A stretch of 64,000 bases of DNA. Origin: Cyclobacteriaceae bacterium (lineage in GTDB: Bacteria; Bacteroidota; Bacteroidia; Cytophagales; Cyclobacteriaceae). Below the pieces are notes generated by a model. The model ran no database searches. It was not told the DNA's origin and saw only the letters and a program-made list of their open reading frames with translations. Position 1 is the stretch's first letter, and every line of letters starts with the position of its first letter. Below are positions 1 to 9,192 of this stretch, in pieces. Both the position numbers and the translations under genes were made by a program. Where the stretch lies: assembly GCA_019638395.1 (NCBI GenBank), contig JAHBTX010000002.1:372001-436000 (forward strand), read 5' to 3'.

Positions 1-1822
1 AAGAGTGGTGAATTTTGTTGTGTGCCACTTTAGCTGTTGATTCATCATAGTTATTACCACCGGTATTCAGGTTGCGATCGAAGCGCGGAAAGTTACTGCT
101 CGAAACTTCAATGCGGATGCGATGTCCTTTCTCGAAATAGTTACTGGTACTCATCGGGGTCATCTCTACTTTATAAACTTTGCCGGCTTCCATAAATACT
201 TCTTTCTCGTAGCCTTCGCGGTAACGCACTCGTTGAATGGTTTCATCCAAGTTATAGGCTTTGCCATCGGGGTACACATCAATCAATTTAATGGTAACAT
301 CAGTGTCTTTCACATCTGAGGATAGATATAAAGTTGATTCAATAAAGCCACTTACCTCAACGCCTTCGGCCAGAGGTTCGCTCGTATAAACCAAAATGTC
401 TTCGCGCTTTTCCATCTCCTGCTGATCGAACGCGCCACCCTGTACCGCATTGCCCGTGCAGCACACATTGCCACCATGCGAAGTAACCGGATTCATTGGA
501 TCGTATGTAAATGCATCGGGATTGTCTTTCGATACTTTTTTGGTTACGAGTTTACCATCACCATTCAAGGTGTTGGCTTTGCCTTTACTGTCTAAGTAAT
601 AAGGAGTCATTACCGTGTTGGCAGGCGGCCATACTTCAGAAGTTTGCCATTTGTTCGAACCCATGGTATAGTAACGAACTTTAGGCATATTCTTAAATGG
701 TTCGCCTTTCAGCCAATGATCGAACCAACCGGTAATCATCTCATTATAATCAAGACGTGCATCGCCTACACTTCGTTCGCCCACTACCGTGTTTTCTGTT
801 GCGCGGGTGTAGGCACAGTGAAGTGTAGGAGCAATTACTAAGTATTGGCTATCGCGTACTTTTGGGTCTTTAGCATTTTGACGTACGTGATTGTATAACG
901 CAATGTTTGGACTTGATGAAACATCGTACCACGATACAAACCAAAAACTTGGGGTATTAAAGGGCATATCGTCATGATACAAACCACCTTCAAACCAGGC
1001 TGGGTCGTTTGGCTTACGCCTGATCATTTTTTCATACACTCCCACCGGGCCATCAACCGCTTTGATAATATCCTGTACCGGCAAATGACTCAATCCTTCT
1101 TTCCAATCTACTTTCGGATAGCGGGGTGCCATGTCGTAAAACTTTTGAATGCGTTGTAAATCTTCCTGGCTTACATTCTTGGGCAGATTTGGTTTGGCTT
1201 CATCGTGCTGTGTTCCGTAAAGCCATGCTGTAAAAAGCATTTGTCCGGCACCACCGCGATACCAATTACCTTGTTCATTATATTTCCCCACGCGACCAAC
1301 ACCGGCACCATAACCTTGTGGTACCATAGCAGCCAGTGCTGGATGTTCCAAAGAAGCTACCGCCATTTGCCACTCGGCTGTTGATGAACAACCCAACAAC
1401 CCGATTTTACCACTACTCCACACTTGCTTCGACATCCACTCGAATGCATCGTAACCATCGGTTAGCGGTGTACCCAATATATCCCAATCGCCTTCGCTGA
1501 AAAACCGGCCGCGTTCGTTTTGCACTACGTATGCATAACCTTTGTTTACCATCTCCAGCGCGGTTTGCAGCGTGCGCGTTACCAATTCGCCATCGCGGTA
1601 GCTGTTAAAGTTGTAGGGTGTGCGCGAGAAAATAATCGGGTATTTGCCATTGCCTTTTGGGCGATAAATGTCAGTGGAAAGCCGGATGCCATCGCGCATG
1701 GGCATCATTACTTTCTGATCTACTACTGCAACTTTTTTAAGTTGCTCCAGTACGTTTTCCTTTTCCTGGGTATAGCCTACTGCCGAAAGCAGCATAACTA
1801 CAAACAATAACTTTATTTTCAT
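1..1822 (-). CDS. CocE/NonD-family (peptidase S15-like) secreted hydrolase, 3' end beyond window
   Basis: The frame is open from an ATG at 1822 to the left edge of the window (about 607 residues), so the C-terminus is missing. It opens with a signal peptide ([19 protein letters not shown]) that predicts export. Next comes the family's N-terminal alpha/beta-hydrolase block, with [16 protein letters not shown] and the SRTPY strand. The nucleophile elbow reads GCSSTAEWQ, whereas the usual CocE motif is GxSYxG. A His-containing segment ([10 protein letters not shown]) and the C-terminal jelly-roll region ([23 protein letters not shown]) follow. The family comprises esterases, glutaryl-7-ACA acylases and X-Pro dipeptidyl peptidases. 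The substrate cannot be told from sequence, although peptide or ester hydrolysis in the periplasm is likely. The gene is divergent from the small gene at 1946. Confidence 0.85.
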   Translation of the reverse strand, partial: MKIKLLFVVMLLSAVGYTQEKENVLEQLKKVAVVDQKVMMPMRDGIRLSTDIYRPKGNGKYPIIFSRTPYNFNSYRDGELVTRTLQTALEMVNKGYAYVVQNERGRFFSEGDWDILGTPLTDGYDAFEWMSKQVWSSGKIGLLGCSSTAEWQMAVASLEHPALAAMVPQGYGAGVGRVGKYNEQGNWYRGGAGQMLFTAWLYGTQHDEAKPNLPKNVSQEDLQRIQKFYDMAPRYPKVDWKEGLSHLPVQDIIKAVDGPVGVYEKMIRRKPNDPAWFEGGLYHDDMPFNTPSFWFVSWYDVSSSPNIALYNHVRQNAKDPKVRDSQYLVIAPTLHCAYTRATENTVVGERSVGDARLDYNEMITGWFDHWLKGEPFKNMPKVRYYTMGSNKWQTSEVWPPANTVMTPYYLDSKGKANTLNGDGKLVTKKVSKDNPDAFTYDPMNPVTSHGGNVCCTGNAVQGGAFDQQEMEKREDILVYTSEPLAEGVEVSGFIESTLYLSSDVKDTDVTIKLIDVYPDGKAYNLDETIQRVRYREGYEKEVFMEAGKVYKVEMTPMSTSNYFEKGHRIRIEVSSSNFPRFDRNLNTGGNNYDESTAKVAHNKIHHS

Positions 1823-1933
1823 GATAGATTGGGTATGATCTTCCAGAAAATTAGAGATGATTATTTTATCAGAAGCAGATAAGTTTATAGTCGGTAAATC
1901 GAAGGGTTAAAGAATCAGTAGATGCTTTTTTAA

Positions 1934-1941
1934 TAGCTTTG
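1934..1941 (+). promoter_or_regulatory. TAnnTTTG -7 box (TAGCTTTG) of the kbl operon
   Basis: TAGCTTTG matches the Bacteroidota -7 consensus exactly and ends 4 nt before the ATG at 1946. Transcription would then begin at or very near the start codon, giving a leaderless mRNA. No good TTG -33 element is seen at 19 bp. Confidence 0.55.
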
Positions 1942-1945
1942 CGTA

Positions 1946-2194
1946 ATGACATTTGAAGAATACTTGATCGGCAAAAAAATAGACGGAGCCGCCTTTCAGG
2001 CAACAGAGCCAGCTTTATGGAATGAGTGGAACAAACTCTTTGAGCAGATGAGCCCGGCCAGCTTTACTTCGCAAAAGCTTTATCTTATAAATCCAATCCG
2101 TAGAAAATACCACCTAAAAGTGGAGGCAACGGAAACACCGAAACTCATTGTTGCTGCCAAACCGGTAATGAAACCCAAACCGAAAATGAATTGA
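1946..2194 (+). CDS. Small conserved-looking hypothetical protein cotranscribed with kbl
   Basis: This 82-residue soluble protein has no signal peptide or membrane segment. It starts MTFEEYLIGKKID and has an aromatic central part (LWNEWNKLFEQM). A basic motif (LINPIRRKYHL) is followed by a tail rich in Lys, Pro and Val. Only 3 bp separate its stop from the ATG of kbl, and a TAnnTTTG box lies directly before its start, so the two genes are almost certainly one transcript. I do not recognise a domain. The tight coupling suggests a role linked to Kbl or to threonine/glycine metabolism, but that is inference. Confidence 0.75.
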   Translation: MTFEEYLIGKKIDGAAFQATEPALWNEWNKLFEQMSPASFTSQKLYLINPIRRKYHLKVEATETPKLIVAAKPVMKPKPKMN

Positions 2195-2197
2195 ACT

Positions 2198-3394
2198 ATG
2201 TATAGAAAACTTCAACCTGTATTACAGAAAGAACTTGACTCCATTCGTGAAGCCGGACTCTTCAAAAAAGAGAGAATTATTACTACGCCACAAGGTGCCG
2301 ATATAAAAACCAGCGATGGAAAGGAAGTAATTAATTTTTGTGCGAATAATTATCTCGGACTTTCCTCGCACCCGCGTGTTATTGAAGCTGCCAAACGTGC
2401 GATTGATACACATGGCTTTGGCATGTCGTCCGTACGATTTATTTGCGGTACGCAGGATATCCATAAAGAATTAGAAAAAAAGATTTCTGAATTTCTGGGT
2501 ACAGAAGATACTATTCTCTACGCGGCTGCTTTCGATGCCAATGGCGGGGTGTTCGAACCGTTGCTGGGCGAGAAGGATGCCATTATCTCCGATGAATTGA
2601 ATCACGCTTCTATTATTGATGGCGTGCGCTTGTGTAAAGCTATGCGTTATCGCTACAAGCACAACGACATGGCCGATCTGAAACTGCAATTGGATGAAGC
2701 AAAAAAGGCCGGAGCCAATCAAATTATTATTGTTACCGATGGTGCCTTCTCAATGGATGGTACCATTGCACAGTTAGATAAAATTTGTGATCTGGCCGAT
2801 CAATACGAAGCGTTGGTGATGACAGACGAATGTCACTCTTCAGGGTTTATTGGAAAAACCGGTCGTGGAGTGCCTGAGTATTGTGGTGTGATGGGCCGCG
2901 TAGATATTATTACCGGTACATTGGGTAAAGCATTGGGTGGTGCATCCGGTGGATTTACCTCAGGACGCAAAGAGATAATTGAAATGCTGCGCCAGCGTTC
3001 GCGTCCGTATTTGTTTTCCAACACATTGGCACCTTCCATTACGGGTGCATCTATTGAAGTGTTTAATATGCTATCGGAAACAACAACCTTGCGCGATAAA
3101 CTGGAACGAAGTACCAAATACTTCCGTGATAAAATGACTGCTGCGGGTTTTGATATTAAACCCGGTGTGCATCCCATTGTACCGATTATGTTGTACGAAG
3201 CGCCCCTCGCACAACAGTTTGCCGAGCGGTTATTGGCGAAAGGAATTTATGTAATTGGATTTTTCTTTCCGGTGGTGGCCAAAGGCAAGGCCCGCATCCG
3301 CGTACAGATTTCGGCTGCGCACGAGCAACATCATTTGGATAAAGCGATACAAGCTTTTACGGAAGTAGGGAAGGAGTTGGGTGTGTTGAAGTAA
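2198..3394 (+). CDS. kbl: Glycine C-acetyltransferase (2-amino-3-ketobutyrate CoA ligase)
   Basis: This is a 398-residue PLP enzyme of the alpha-oxoamine synthase family, full length. It cleaves 2-amino-3-ketobutyrate with CoA to glycine and acetyl-CoA, the second step of threonine degradation. Visible landmarks are the N-terminal NFCANNYLGLSSHP, the glycine-rich GFGMSSVRFICGTQ, the cofactor-stacking region DELNHASIIDG and DECHSSGFIGKTGRG. The Schiff-base lysine lies in TGTLGKALGGASGGF. Related AONS, KAS (BioF) and SPT enzymes share this fold. The length and the motif NFCANNYLGL favour Kbl over BioF. No threonine dehydrogenase gene is adjacent in this window. Confidence 0.95.
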   Translation: MYRKLQPVLQKELDSIREAGLFKKERIITTPQGADIKTSDGKEVINFCANNYLGLSSHPRVIEAAKRAIDTHGFGMSSVRFICGTQDIHKELEKKISEFLGTEDTILYAAAFDANGGVFEPLLGEKDAIISDELNHASIIDGVRLCKAMRYRYKHNDMADLKLQLDEAKKAGANQIIIVTDGAFSMDGTIAQLDKICDLADQYEALVMTDECHSSGFIGKTGRGVPEYCGVMGRVDIITGTLGKALGGASGGFTSGRKEIIEMLRQRSRPYLFSNTLAPSITGASIEVFNMLSETTTLRDKLERSTKYFRDKMTAAGFDIKPGVHPIVPIMLYEAPLAQQFAERLLAKGIYVIGFFFPVVAKGKARIRVQISAAHEQHHLDKAIQAFTEVGKELGVLK

Positions 3395-3400
3395 GTCATT

Positions 3401-3463
3401 AACCACATAGGCACATAGATCACATAGTAAGTGAAAATCTATGTGGCCTATGTTTCTATGTTG
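3401..3463. repeat. CACATAG-type imperfect palindromic repeat after kbl
   Basis: Direct copies of CACATAG on the left (AACCACATAGGCACATAGAT) face their complements on the right (ATCTATGTGGCCTATG), giving a hairpin with a short A/G-rich loop. It lies between the end of kbl and the convergent gene at 3514, where it could act as a bidirectional transcription end. There is no clear T tract. Confidence 0.5.
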
Positions 3464-3513
3464 TTAGAAAATTATAGGACTTGAAAAATCGCGAAAAATA
3501 ATAAGTCAATAAC

Positions 3514-3939
3514 CTACCGCATCTTCTTCGGAATCAAATCCGAATCTGCAGCGAAAAGACCGAACAACGCTTGCGTATCTCGGGCAGGTAAAAAATAGAT
3601 TTTGTTTTTCTTCCCCTTTAGCTTGAGGCAATACATGTTTAAGAATGGAAGATGCTTCACGCTCTTCACATCGTCCCACTCGTAGCTTTTTTCTTTTCCA
3701 GGTTTAATCAGCTCAATCTTTTTCTTACTGATGGCTACCCGCCTGATGTGTTTGGATACCAACAAATGCAATGAAAAGAATATCAAGGCAATTGTAAAAA
3801 GGGCGAAGGCAACAAATCTGGCTTTGGGAGAATCTCCAAACTGGTGGAGCATGAGTACAGAGGCCAGTCCTTGCAGCGCACTAAGCGCCAGGAAAAAATA
3901 TCTGGCAAGGTAAAATTTAACCGGGTTTGCTTCTTCCAT
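3514..3939 (-). CDS. Small membrane protein with C-terminal PH-like domain
   Basis: This 141-residue protein has two hydrophobic segments near the N-terminus, at about residues 10-30 (LARYFFLALSALQGLASVLML) and 40-62 (FVAFALFTIALIFFSLHLLV). A short basic stretch (SKHIRRVAISKKKIEL) leads into a probable beta-rich domain with EKSYEWDDVKSVKHLPFLNMYCLKLKG. That pattern resembles bacterial PH-like (bPH) domains, in which a strand-turn-strand block follows membrane anchors. The function is unknown and I do not recognise a named family. The gene stands alone, convergent with kbl. Confidence 0.6.
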   Translation of the reverse strand: MEEANPVKFYLARYFFLALSALQGLASVLMLHQFGDSPKARFVAFALFTIALIFFSLHLLVSKHIRRVAISKKKIELIKPGKEKSYEWDDVKSVKHLPFLNMYCLKLKGKKNKIYFLPARDTQALFGLFAADSDLIPKKMR

Positions 3940-3996
3940 TAAACATATAAGTTGGTTTACGAAGTACGAAGGTAGAAAATTTCTAATTAAGATAAG

Positions 3997-4038
3997 ACCT
4001 TCCAGGTCTTTATGCCGAAATACAAAGACCTGGAAGTT
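3997..4038. repeat. REP-like palindrome, ACCTTCCAGGTCTTT family
   Basis: Arms CTTCCAGGTCTTT (3999-4011) and AAAGACCTGGAAG (4024-4036) pair perfectly over 13 bp around a 12-nt loop. Related copies lie at 15788-15833 and 50398-50443. The inner AGGTCTT core also occurs in the repeat downstream of the RAYT gene (26713-26727). Confidence 0.75.
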
Positions 4039-4100
4039 CTCGAAAACTGAACATGGACTATCGACTGAACAACTATGGACTAGCTGCTACCAACTAAATA

Positions 4101-7100
4101 CTAATGCTCAATCACCACCGGAAAATCTTGTCCGCGCGAGAACGTGTAGGGATACTGCGGTTTGCCTTTCATCTTTTGTGTCATCTCCGGCACCTGATCA
4201 TCTAAATACGATTTCAATTCGTAGATCGTAACCTTGCCGTCTTTCGGTGCACCATCAGCATCGCCTTGTAAAGCTTTTATCAATAGGTAGGTAAACAATC
4301 CATGCCCTAGCTCAGCAAACTCGGTGGCAAATTGTTCGCTACCAGCCGATGCCATTACATGAATGCCCGCACTGCGCGAAAGTTGCGCAATGGCTTTTTC
4401 TTCGGCAGCACCGCGTGTTGCTAAAAGTTCAACAGATGCACCAGATTGACACGCATCCATGATGATTAACTGTTTTAATGCTTTTATGTTTTTCAGTTTG
4501 TCTTGTAATAAGCTTGCTTCAATAGCTTCTTTCTGTAATGCGCTTAAATCATACAATCGGCTGCTTTCGGTGGGAATAAAAAAGAATTGGTTGTCCACCA
4601 TACTGCCGTGGCCGGCATAATAAAAGATGAACACATCTTCCTGGTGGATTTTACCCGCCAGCTCATCCAACTTTTTAAGGATGCTGGTGCGCGAGGCTTC
4701 TTCATCGTAAAGACTATGCAACTCTAAGCTTTTGAACAAGCTTCCCTTTTCATCCAATACTTTACCAAACGACTCAGCATCGGGTTTGGCATAGTTCAAT
4801 GTCATCTTCGGGTTTTTATATTGATTAATTCCGACTGATAGAATGTAGCACACACTACTCTTACCACCATGGTCGGCCACAACCTCAACCGACTGCGGGT
4901 CGGACTCAATCTTTTCTTTGTTGCTGGCAGAAGCCGTTATGGTGTTGGTTCCATTAACCAATGTAAGTGTATGCCGATAGGTGGTACTTTCACCTTTTCG
5001 GGAAGGGAGTGTGAGTTTTGATTTTTCAATAGGCACACTTTTGCCATTGTGAAAAAGTTTTACTGTTTCAATACCGCTGCCGGTATCCGTTAACCGAATC
5101 AATACTTCGGTTTGTGTGGATTCATCGCCCGGAAGGGTTGCGATTTTTACGCCCGGTGGTGGTGCGTTATTTAATTTACCTTGAATTCCTTTCAGGTTAT
5201 CTTTGCCTCTACTTTGAAAAATCTTAGGTAATAAATCGGGTCGATAAAACTCGTGAAAGAACTGATCGACACCATACGTTTTTAAACCATCTACAAAATG
5301 AATGAATTGCCGGGCGCCATCCGTTCCATTAAAATATCCTTCCGGATTTTTAACCATCCATTCCCGTTCACCAAAATGGATGTGTTCAAAAAATTCTTTG
5401 CCGGTACCTAAATCCCAAAACTTAGTTACACCATCTAAGCTGTGGCTGATCAGCATTTTTTCATCGGGTGTTAAAATCAATGAAGTAATTTCAGCCACGT
5501 GTCCTTCAAAGGTTTTGATAACCTTACCATTCAAATCCCAAAAACGAATTATACGATCAGCACCAGCACTGTAAATTCCATTTTCTGAATTGTTAAAAAG
5601 GGCCAGGTGTACAGCACCTTGATGTCCAATGAATTTTTTTTCTGCTAAACCGGTAGCTACATCCCACAAGCGGATGGAACCATCCCAACTGGCCGACAAT
5701 AATTTTTTTCCGTCTTTGGATTGAGCCAGTGAGGCAATTACATCGGTATGACCTTCAAACGTGCGCACAATTTTTTTGGAATCAATCTCGCGCATCTGAA
5801 GTTTATCGGTATTATCGCCCAGCGTAGCCGTAAAAACATATAAGTCATTTTTGCTGAAAAGCGAAACGTAGGCCGAGCCTTCTTTCAACTCGAAGTAGTG
5901 TAGTTGCTTGCCGGTTTTAACCTCGTGAATTTTTACAGTACCATCCCAACTGCTGCTGATAATCTGAGTTTCATCGCTATTGAAGTGGACATCGAACACG
6001 GGTTGCCTGTGCGACTTTATCGTAAAAATAGTATCACCCTTATCGGTATTCCATAAAATAAGTTTCCCATCGCCACCACCCGTAAGTAGTTTTTTTCCAT
6101 CGGCCGAATATTGGTAACACAAGGAAGCTTTTTCATGACCAATAAATTCCATTTTGGTTTTACCCGTAGCAATGTCCCAGCTTTTAAGTTTGTTACCGAA
6201 CTTGCCTTTCAATAATGTTTTGCCATCGCGACTAAGCAACAGGTTGTTTTTATAACGGACGTAACGTGCAATGTACGAGTCCCAATAGGAATTGGGATCG
6301 TATGTTAATCCACCTTTATCGCGCTGATTGAGGAAACCACTTAGTTCACCTTTCTTTTTACCGGTTGCGGCATCGTAAATCAACACCACGTTGTTCTCGC
6401 AGGCAATCAATACCTCGCTACCGGAACGATTAAACCGGGCTTGCGTAACTTCGCCTTCCAGTTTAGGATCGATGGTGAAAAGTGAATCGCCTTTTTCGGA
6501 ATAGAGCGTAACAATTTTTTCGGTGCTGGTTAAAATTCTTTTACCGGTAGCACTAATGTCTATGGAAGTAACATCTTCAAGATGCTTGCTAAATGTAGTT
6601 ACGGGGTTAGCGGTAGTAAGATCGTACTTAACCACTTCTTGCCGGGTGGCTTTAATGATAAAACGACTATCGGGTGAAAAAACCATATCTACAAAGCAAC
6701 CTCCGCACGATGAATAGGCACGTGGTTTTATAGTTTGTACTTGTATCCAGTCTTTCGTTTGATATACATCAACCGTTGCATCGGTACCTACAGCCAGCCA
6801 CTTGCCATCATTACTGAGTGATAAACTTTCGGCTCCTCGATTGCCTTGTGCTACCATCCACGACTTTATTTTTTTTCCGCTGGGAAATTCCCACACATGC
6901 ACCATCTGCCCCAATGTAACAAAGTAGCGTGCTAACGGATCGAAGGCTACATCGTTAATGCGTTCCTGATTGGAGCCATAGTGTTTGTTATATTCTGAAT
7001 CCTGGAGTGTAATTGATATAAGTTGTTTTCCGGTTTTTACATCCCATATTTTAACAGTCCGGTCGTTACCTCCGGTTATGAGGTGCTTTCCATCGCGGCT

Positions 7101-7337
7101 AAAATCCAAACTGATAACAGAAGCCTGATGCCCCAGAAAACTGCGCACCTCGCGGCCTGTGTTAAGCTCCCAAAGTTTGGCAGATTTATCGCGACTGGCT
7201 GTAGCTACATAATTACTATCGGGGCTAATGGCAACTGCCACCACGGCAAGCTCATGTCCTTTCTGAATTATGGTTTCAATTGATTGGCTATAAGCGAATG
7301 TTCCTGATGCGAGCAGGATGAGTAAGATTCGAATCAT
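4101..7337 (-). CDS. Secreted WD40-repeat protein with C-terminal caspase-like (peptidase C14) domain
   Basis: This 1078-residue protein has a signal peptide (MIRILLILLASGTFAYS). About ten or more WD40 blades follow, with repeated GHxxxV...SPDGKxLxxGSxDxxxKxWD patterns such as KHLITGGNDRTVKIWDV and KKLLSASWDGSIRLWDV. They are enough for two propellers up to about residue 660. A beta-rich linker follows (about 720-825), then a caspase-fold domain (829-1078). That domain keeps the catalytic dyad: His910 in YYAGHG and Cys963 in IMDACQSG. Such proteins are caspase homologues (metacaspase/paracaspase-like). The WD40 part probably senses or scaffolds. The protease would act in the periplasm or outside the cell. 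Targets are unknown. The gene is a single unit. Confidence 0.88.
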   Translation of the reverse strand: MIRILLILLASGTFAYSQSIETIIQKGHELAVVAVAISPDSNYVATASRDKSAKLWELNTGREVRSFLGHQASVISLDFSRDGKHLITGGNDRTVKIWDVKTGKQLISITLQDSEYNKHYGSNQERINDVAFDPLARYFVTLGQMVHVWEFPSGKKIKSWMVAQGNRGAESLSLSNDGKWLAVGTDATVDVYQTKDWIQVQTIKPRAYSSCGGCFVDMVFSPDSRFIIKATRQEVVKYDLTTANPVTTFSKHLEDVTSIDISATGKRILTSTEKIVTLYSEKGDSLFTIDPKLEGEVTQARFNRSGSEVLIACENNVVLIYDAATGKKKGELSGFLNQRDKGGLTYDPNSYWDSYIARYVRYKNNLLLSRDGKTLLKGKFGNKLKSWDIATGKTKMEFIGHEKASLCYQYSADGKKLLTGGGDGKLILWNTDKGDTIFTIKSHRQPVFDVHFNSDETQIISSSWDGTVKIHEVKTGKQLHYFELKEGSAYVSLFSKNDLYVFTATLGDNTDKLQMREIDSKKIVRTFEGHTDVIASLAQSKDGKKLLSASWDGSIRLWDVATGLAEKKFIGHQGAVHLALFNNSENGIYSAGADRIIRFWDLNGKVIKTFEGHVAEITSLILTPDEKMLISHSLDGVTKFWDLGTGKEFFEHIHFGEREWMVKNPEGYFNGTDGARQFIHFVDGLKTYGVDQFFHEFYRPDLLPKIFQSRGKDNLKGIQGKLNNAPPPGVKIATLPGDESTQTEVLIRLTDTGSGIETVKLFHNGKSVPIEKSKLTLPSRKGESTTYRHTLTLVNGTNTITASASNKEKIESDPQSVEVVADHGGKSSVCYILSVGINQYKNPKMTLNYAKPDAESFGKVLDEKGSLFKSLELHSLYDEEASRTSILKKLDELAGKIHQEDVFIFYYAGHGSMVDNQFFFIPTESSRLYDLSALQKEAIEASLLQDKLKNIKALKQLIIMDACQSGASVELLATRGAAEEKAIAQLSRSAGIHVMASAGSEQFATEFAELGHGLFTYLLIKALQGDADGAPKDGKVTIYELKSYLDDQVPEMTQKMKGKPQYPYTFSRGQDFPVVIEH

Positions 7338-7448
7338 AAAGAATGAATTTTACGAGTTGGGTAAAGGTTTGATTGTTTTGTCCTGACAATTGGTGAAGTT
7401 ATTCTCAATAGCTCCGATAGTCATCGGTTTTTTAAAATCAATTAAATG

Positions 7449-8309
7449 CTATTGTGTTTTGATTTCTTCAACTGGTTCACTTTCGTCTGGAATTGCTTCC
7501 CATGTTTTAGGTTCTTCGTTATGCAGATACTCTATAATTTTCTGTTCCACTTGTTTTAATTTCAAACCCCGCAGGTATTTGCCATTGCGGGCCAAAATTA
7601 ATCGGCCGGTTTCTTCTGAAACCGCTAATAACAAGGTGTCGGTTACTTCGCTCATACCCATAGCCGACCGGTGGCGTAATCCAAATGTAGAAGGCAGGTT
7701 ATCGTTTTCGCTAACAGGCAGTACACACCGGGCTGCTTTTATCCTGCCTTTATAAATAATAATGGCACCATCGTGCAGCGGACTGCTCTTATTAAAGATT
7801 GAAAGTAAAAGTTTCCGGCTCACTTTTGCATCCAGCGCATCGCCTGTTTCGGCATAAAACTTTAATTCTATGTCGCGCGAAAAAACGATAAGTGCTCCGG
7901 TTCGTGTTGCTTTTAAGGTTTTAACCGCTTCAATCAATTCGTGCACATCAAAATCGTCATGATGTTCATTTCGCCAGTTAGCCAGGTTCTTAAAAATGCT
8001 TTCGCGATTAAGGTCGGTACTTCGGCCAATTAACAACAAAAATTTTCTGATTTCCGGTTGAAAGAGAATGATCATGGCTAACACACCTACCCCCATAAAT
8101 TGACCCAATATGGTGGTGAGCAGTTCCATCTGTGCAGCCCGCACAATCAGATAAATAAGATATAAGGCCAGTATGCCTAAAAATATTTTTACAGCAATAC
8201 TGCCCCGTATAAGTTTATAGATTTGATAAAGCAGAATCGCTACCAGGCTGATATCCACCAAATCAACCCATGTTACTTCCAGAAACCCGACTTTAAATGC
8301 GAAAATCAT
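7449..8309 (-). CDS. cdaA: Diadenylate cyclase, CdaA type
   Basis: This 286-residue membrane enzyme makes c-di-AMP from two ATP. Three hydrophobic helices occupy roughly residues 15-90, and a short coiled connector leads to the DAC (DisA_N) domain. That domain carries both signature motifs: DGA in SPLHDGAIII and RHR in TFGLRHRSAMG. The start is placed at the ATG at 8309. A TTG nine bases upstream (8318) is part of the promoter box TACCTTTG and is unlikely to be coding. The gene follows folP by about 33 bp, with its own leaderless promoter in between. The folP-cdaA pairing is, to my knowledge, common in Bacteroidota. Confidence 0.93.
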   Translation of the reverse strand: MIFAFKVGFLEVTWVDLVDISLVAILLYQIYKLIRGSIAVKIFLGILALYLIYLIVRAAQMELLTTILGQFMGVGVLAMIILFQPEIRKFLLLIGRSTDLNRESIFKNLANWRNEHHDDFDVHELIEAVKTLKATRTGALIVFSRDIELKFYAETGDALDAKVSRKLLLSIFNKSSPLHDGAIIIYKGRIKAARCVLPVSENDNLPSTFGLRHRSAMGMSEVTDTLLLAVSEETGRLILARNGKYLRGLKLKQVEQKIIEYLHNEEPKTWEAIPDESEPVEEIKTQ

Positions 8310-8315
8310 TCGTAA

Positions 8316-8323
8316 CAAAGGTA
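8316..8323 (-). promoter_or_regulatory. TAnnTTTG -7 box (TACCTTTG) of cdaA
   Basis: On the minus strand TACCTTTG ends 6 nt before the cdaA ATG. It lies in the 33-bp folP-cdaA gap, so cdaA can be made independently of folP, probably from a leaderless mRNA. Confidence 0.55.
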
Positions 8324-8342
8324 ATAAAACCGCCTTGGTATT

Positions 8343-9188
8343 TTAGATTAAACGCGAAGTGAGTGCAATTACTTCGTGCGCTGCCTTTACATCATGAACG
8401 CGAAGTATAGAAGCTCCTTTTATTACAGCAACAGTATTTAATACAGACGTTCCGTTTAGGGCTTGTTCAGCGGTTGTTTCCAACGTGCGCCATATCATGG
8501 ATTTACGCGATAAGCCAACTAATAAGGGTTTTTCGAGTACCCGAAACGAATCGAGTTTGTTTAAAAGCTCAAAATTCTGCGTGCTGGTTTTCGCAAACCC
8601 AAATCCAGGATCAACGAGTATATCCTTAACTCCGGAAGCCTTTAGTCTTTCAATCCGTACATGAAAGTAATTGATCATTTCGCGTATCAGATCATCGTAT
8701 TGTGATAGTTGAATCATGGTTTGTGGAGTGCCCCGCATGTGCATCAATACATAAGGTACTTTGGCATGTGCAGCCACCGCATACATTTTATCATCTTCAC
8801 CTCCGGTAATATCATTAATCATATCGGCCCCGGCATACAGTGCCGCCTGCGCCACTTCACTTCGAAACGTATCAATGGATAGGATTACATTGGGGAATTT
8901 TTTACGAAGGGTTTCCACCACCGGCACCACGCGTTGTAATTCTTCTGTTTCGGAAATATGGGTTGCGCCCGGCCTTGATGAGTATCCGCCCACATCAATA
9001 AAGTCTGCACCTTCGGTTATCATACTTTCAGCACGTTGCAATACGGCATCCATTACCATGGCCCGGCTTCCCGCATAAAAGCTGTCGGGTGTAATATTCA
9101 ATATACCCATTACCTTGGGTATAGAAAGGTTGATGAGCCTGCCATTTACATGCAGTGTTTTGTTGGCTGAAAATATTTTACTTTGCAC
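8343..9188 (-). CDS. folP: Dihydropteroate synthase
   Basis: The enzyme condenses p-aminobenzoate with dihydropterin pyrophosphate in folate synthesis. Motifs in order are MGILNITPDSFYAGSR, the substrate-binding block DVGGYSSRPGATHI, SIDTF (strand 3), DMINDITGG, MHMRGTPQTM, DPGFGFAKT and the late GLSRKSM. The ATG at 9242 would overlap the divergent gene by about 50 bp. I therefore favour the GTG at 9188 (281 residues), which leaves about 28 residues before MGILN. The true start is uncertain because no ATG lies between. The gene is the first of a folP-cdaA unit and is divergent from the DUF1599 gene. Confidence 0.9.
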   Translation of the reverse strand: MQSKIFSANKTLHVNGRLINLSIPKVMGILNITPDSFYAGSRAMVMDAVLQRAESMITEGADFIDVGGYSSRPGATHISETEELQRVVPVVETLRKKFPNVILSIDTFRSEVAQAALYAGADMINDITGGEDDKMYAVAAHAKVPYVLMHMRGTPQTMIQLSQYDDLIREMINYFHVRIERLKASGVKDILVDPGFGFAKTSTQNFELLNKLDSFRVLEKPLLVGLSRKSMIWRTLETTAEQALNGTSVLNTVAVIKGASILRVHDVKAAHEVIALTSRLI

Positions 9189-9192
9189 CGAT

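Noticed and set aside
2222-3177. Minus-strand reading frames inside kbl
   Set aside because: They are antisense to a highly conserved enzyme and show no domain.
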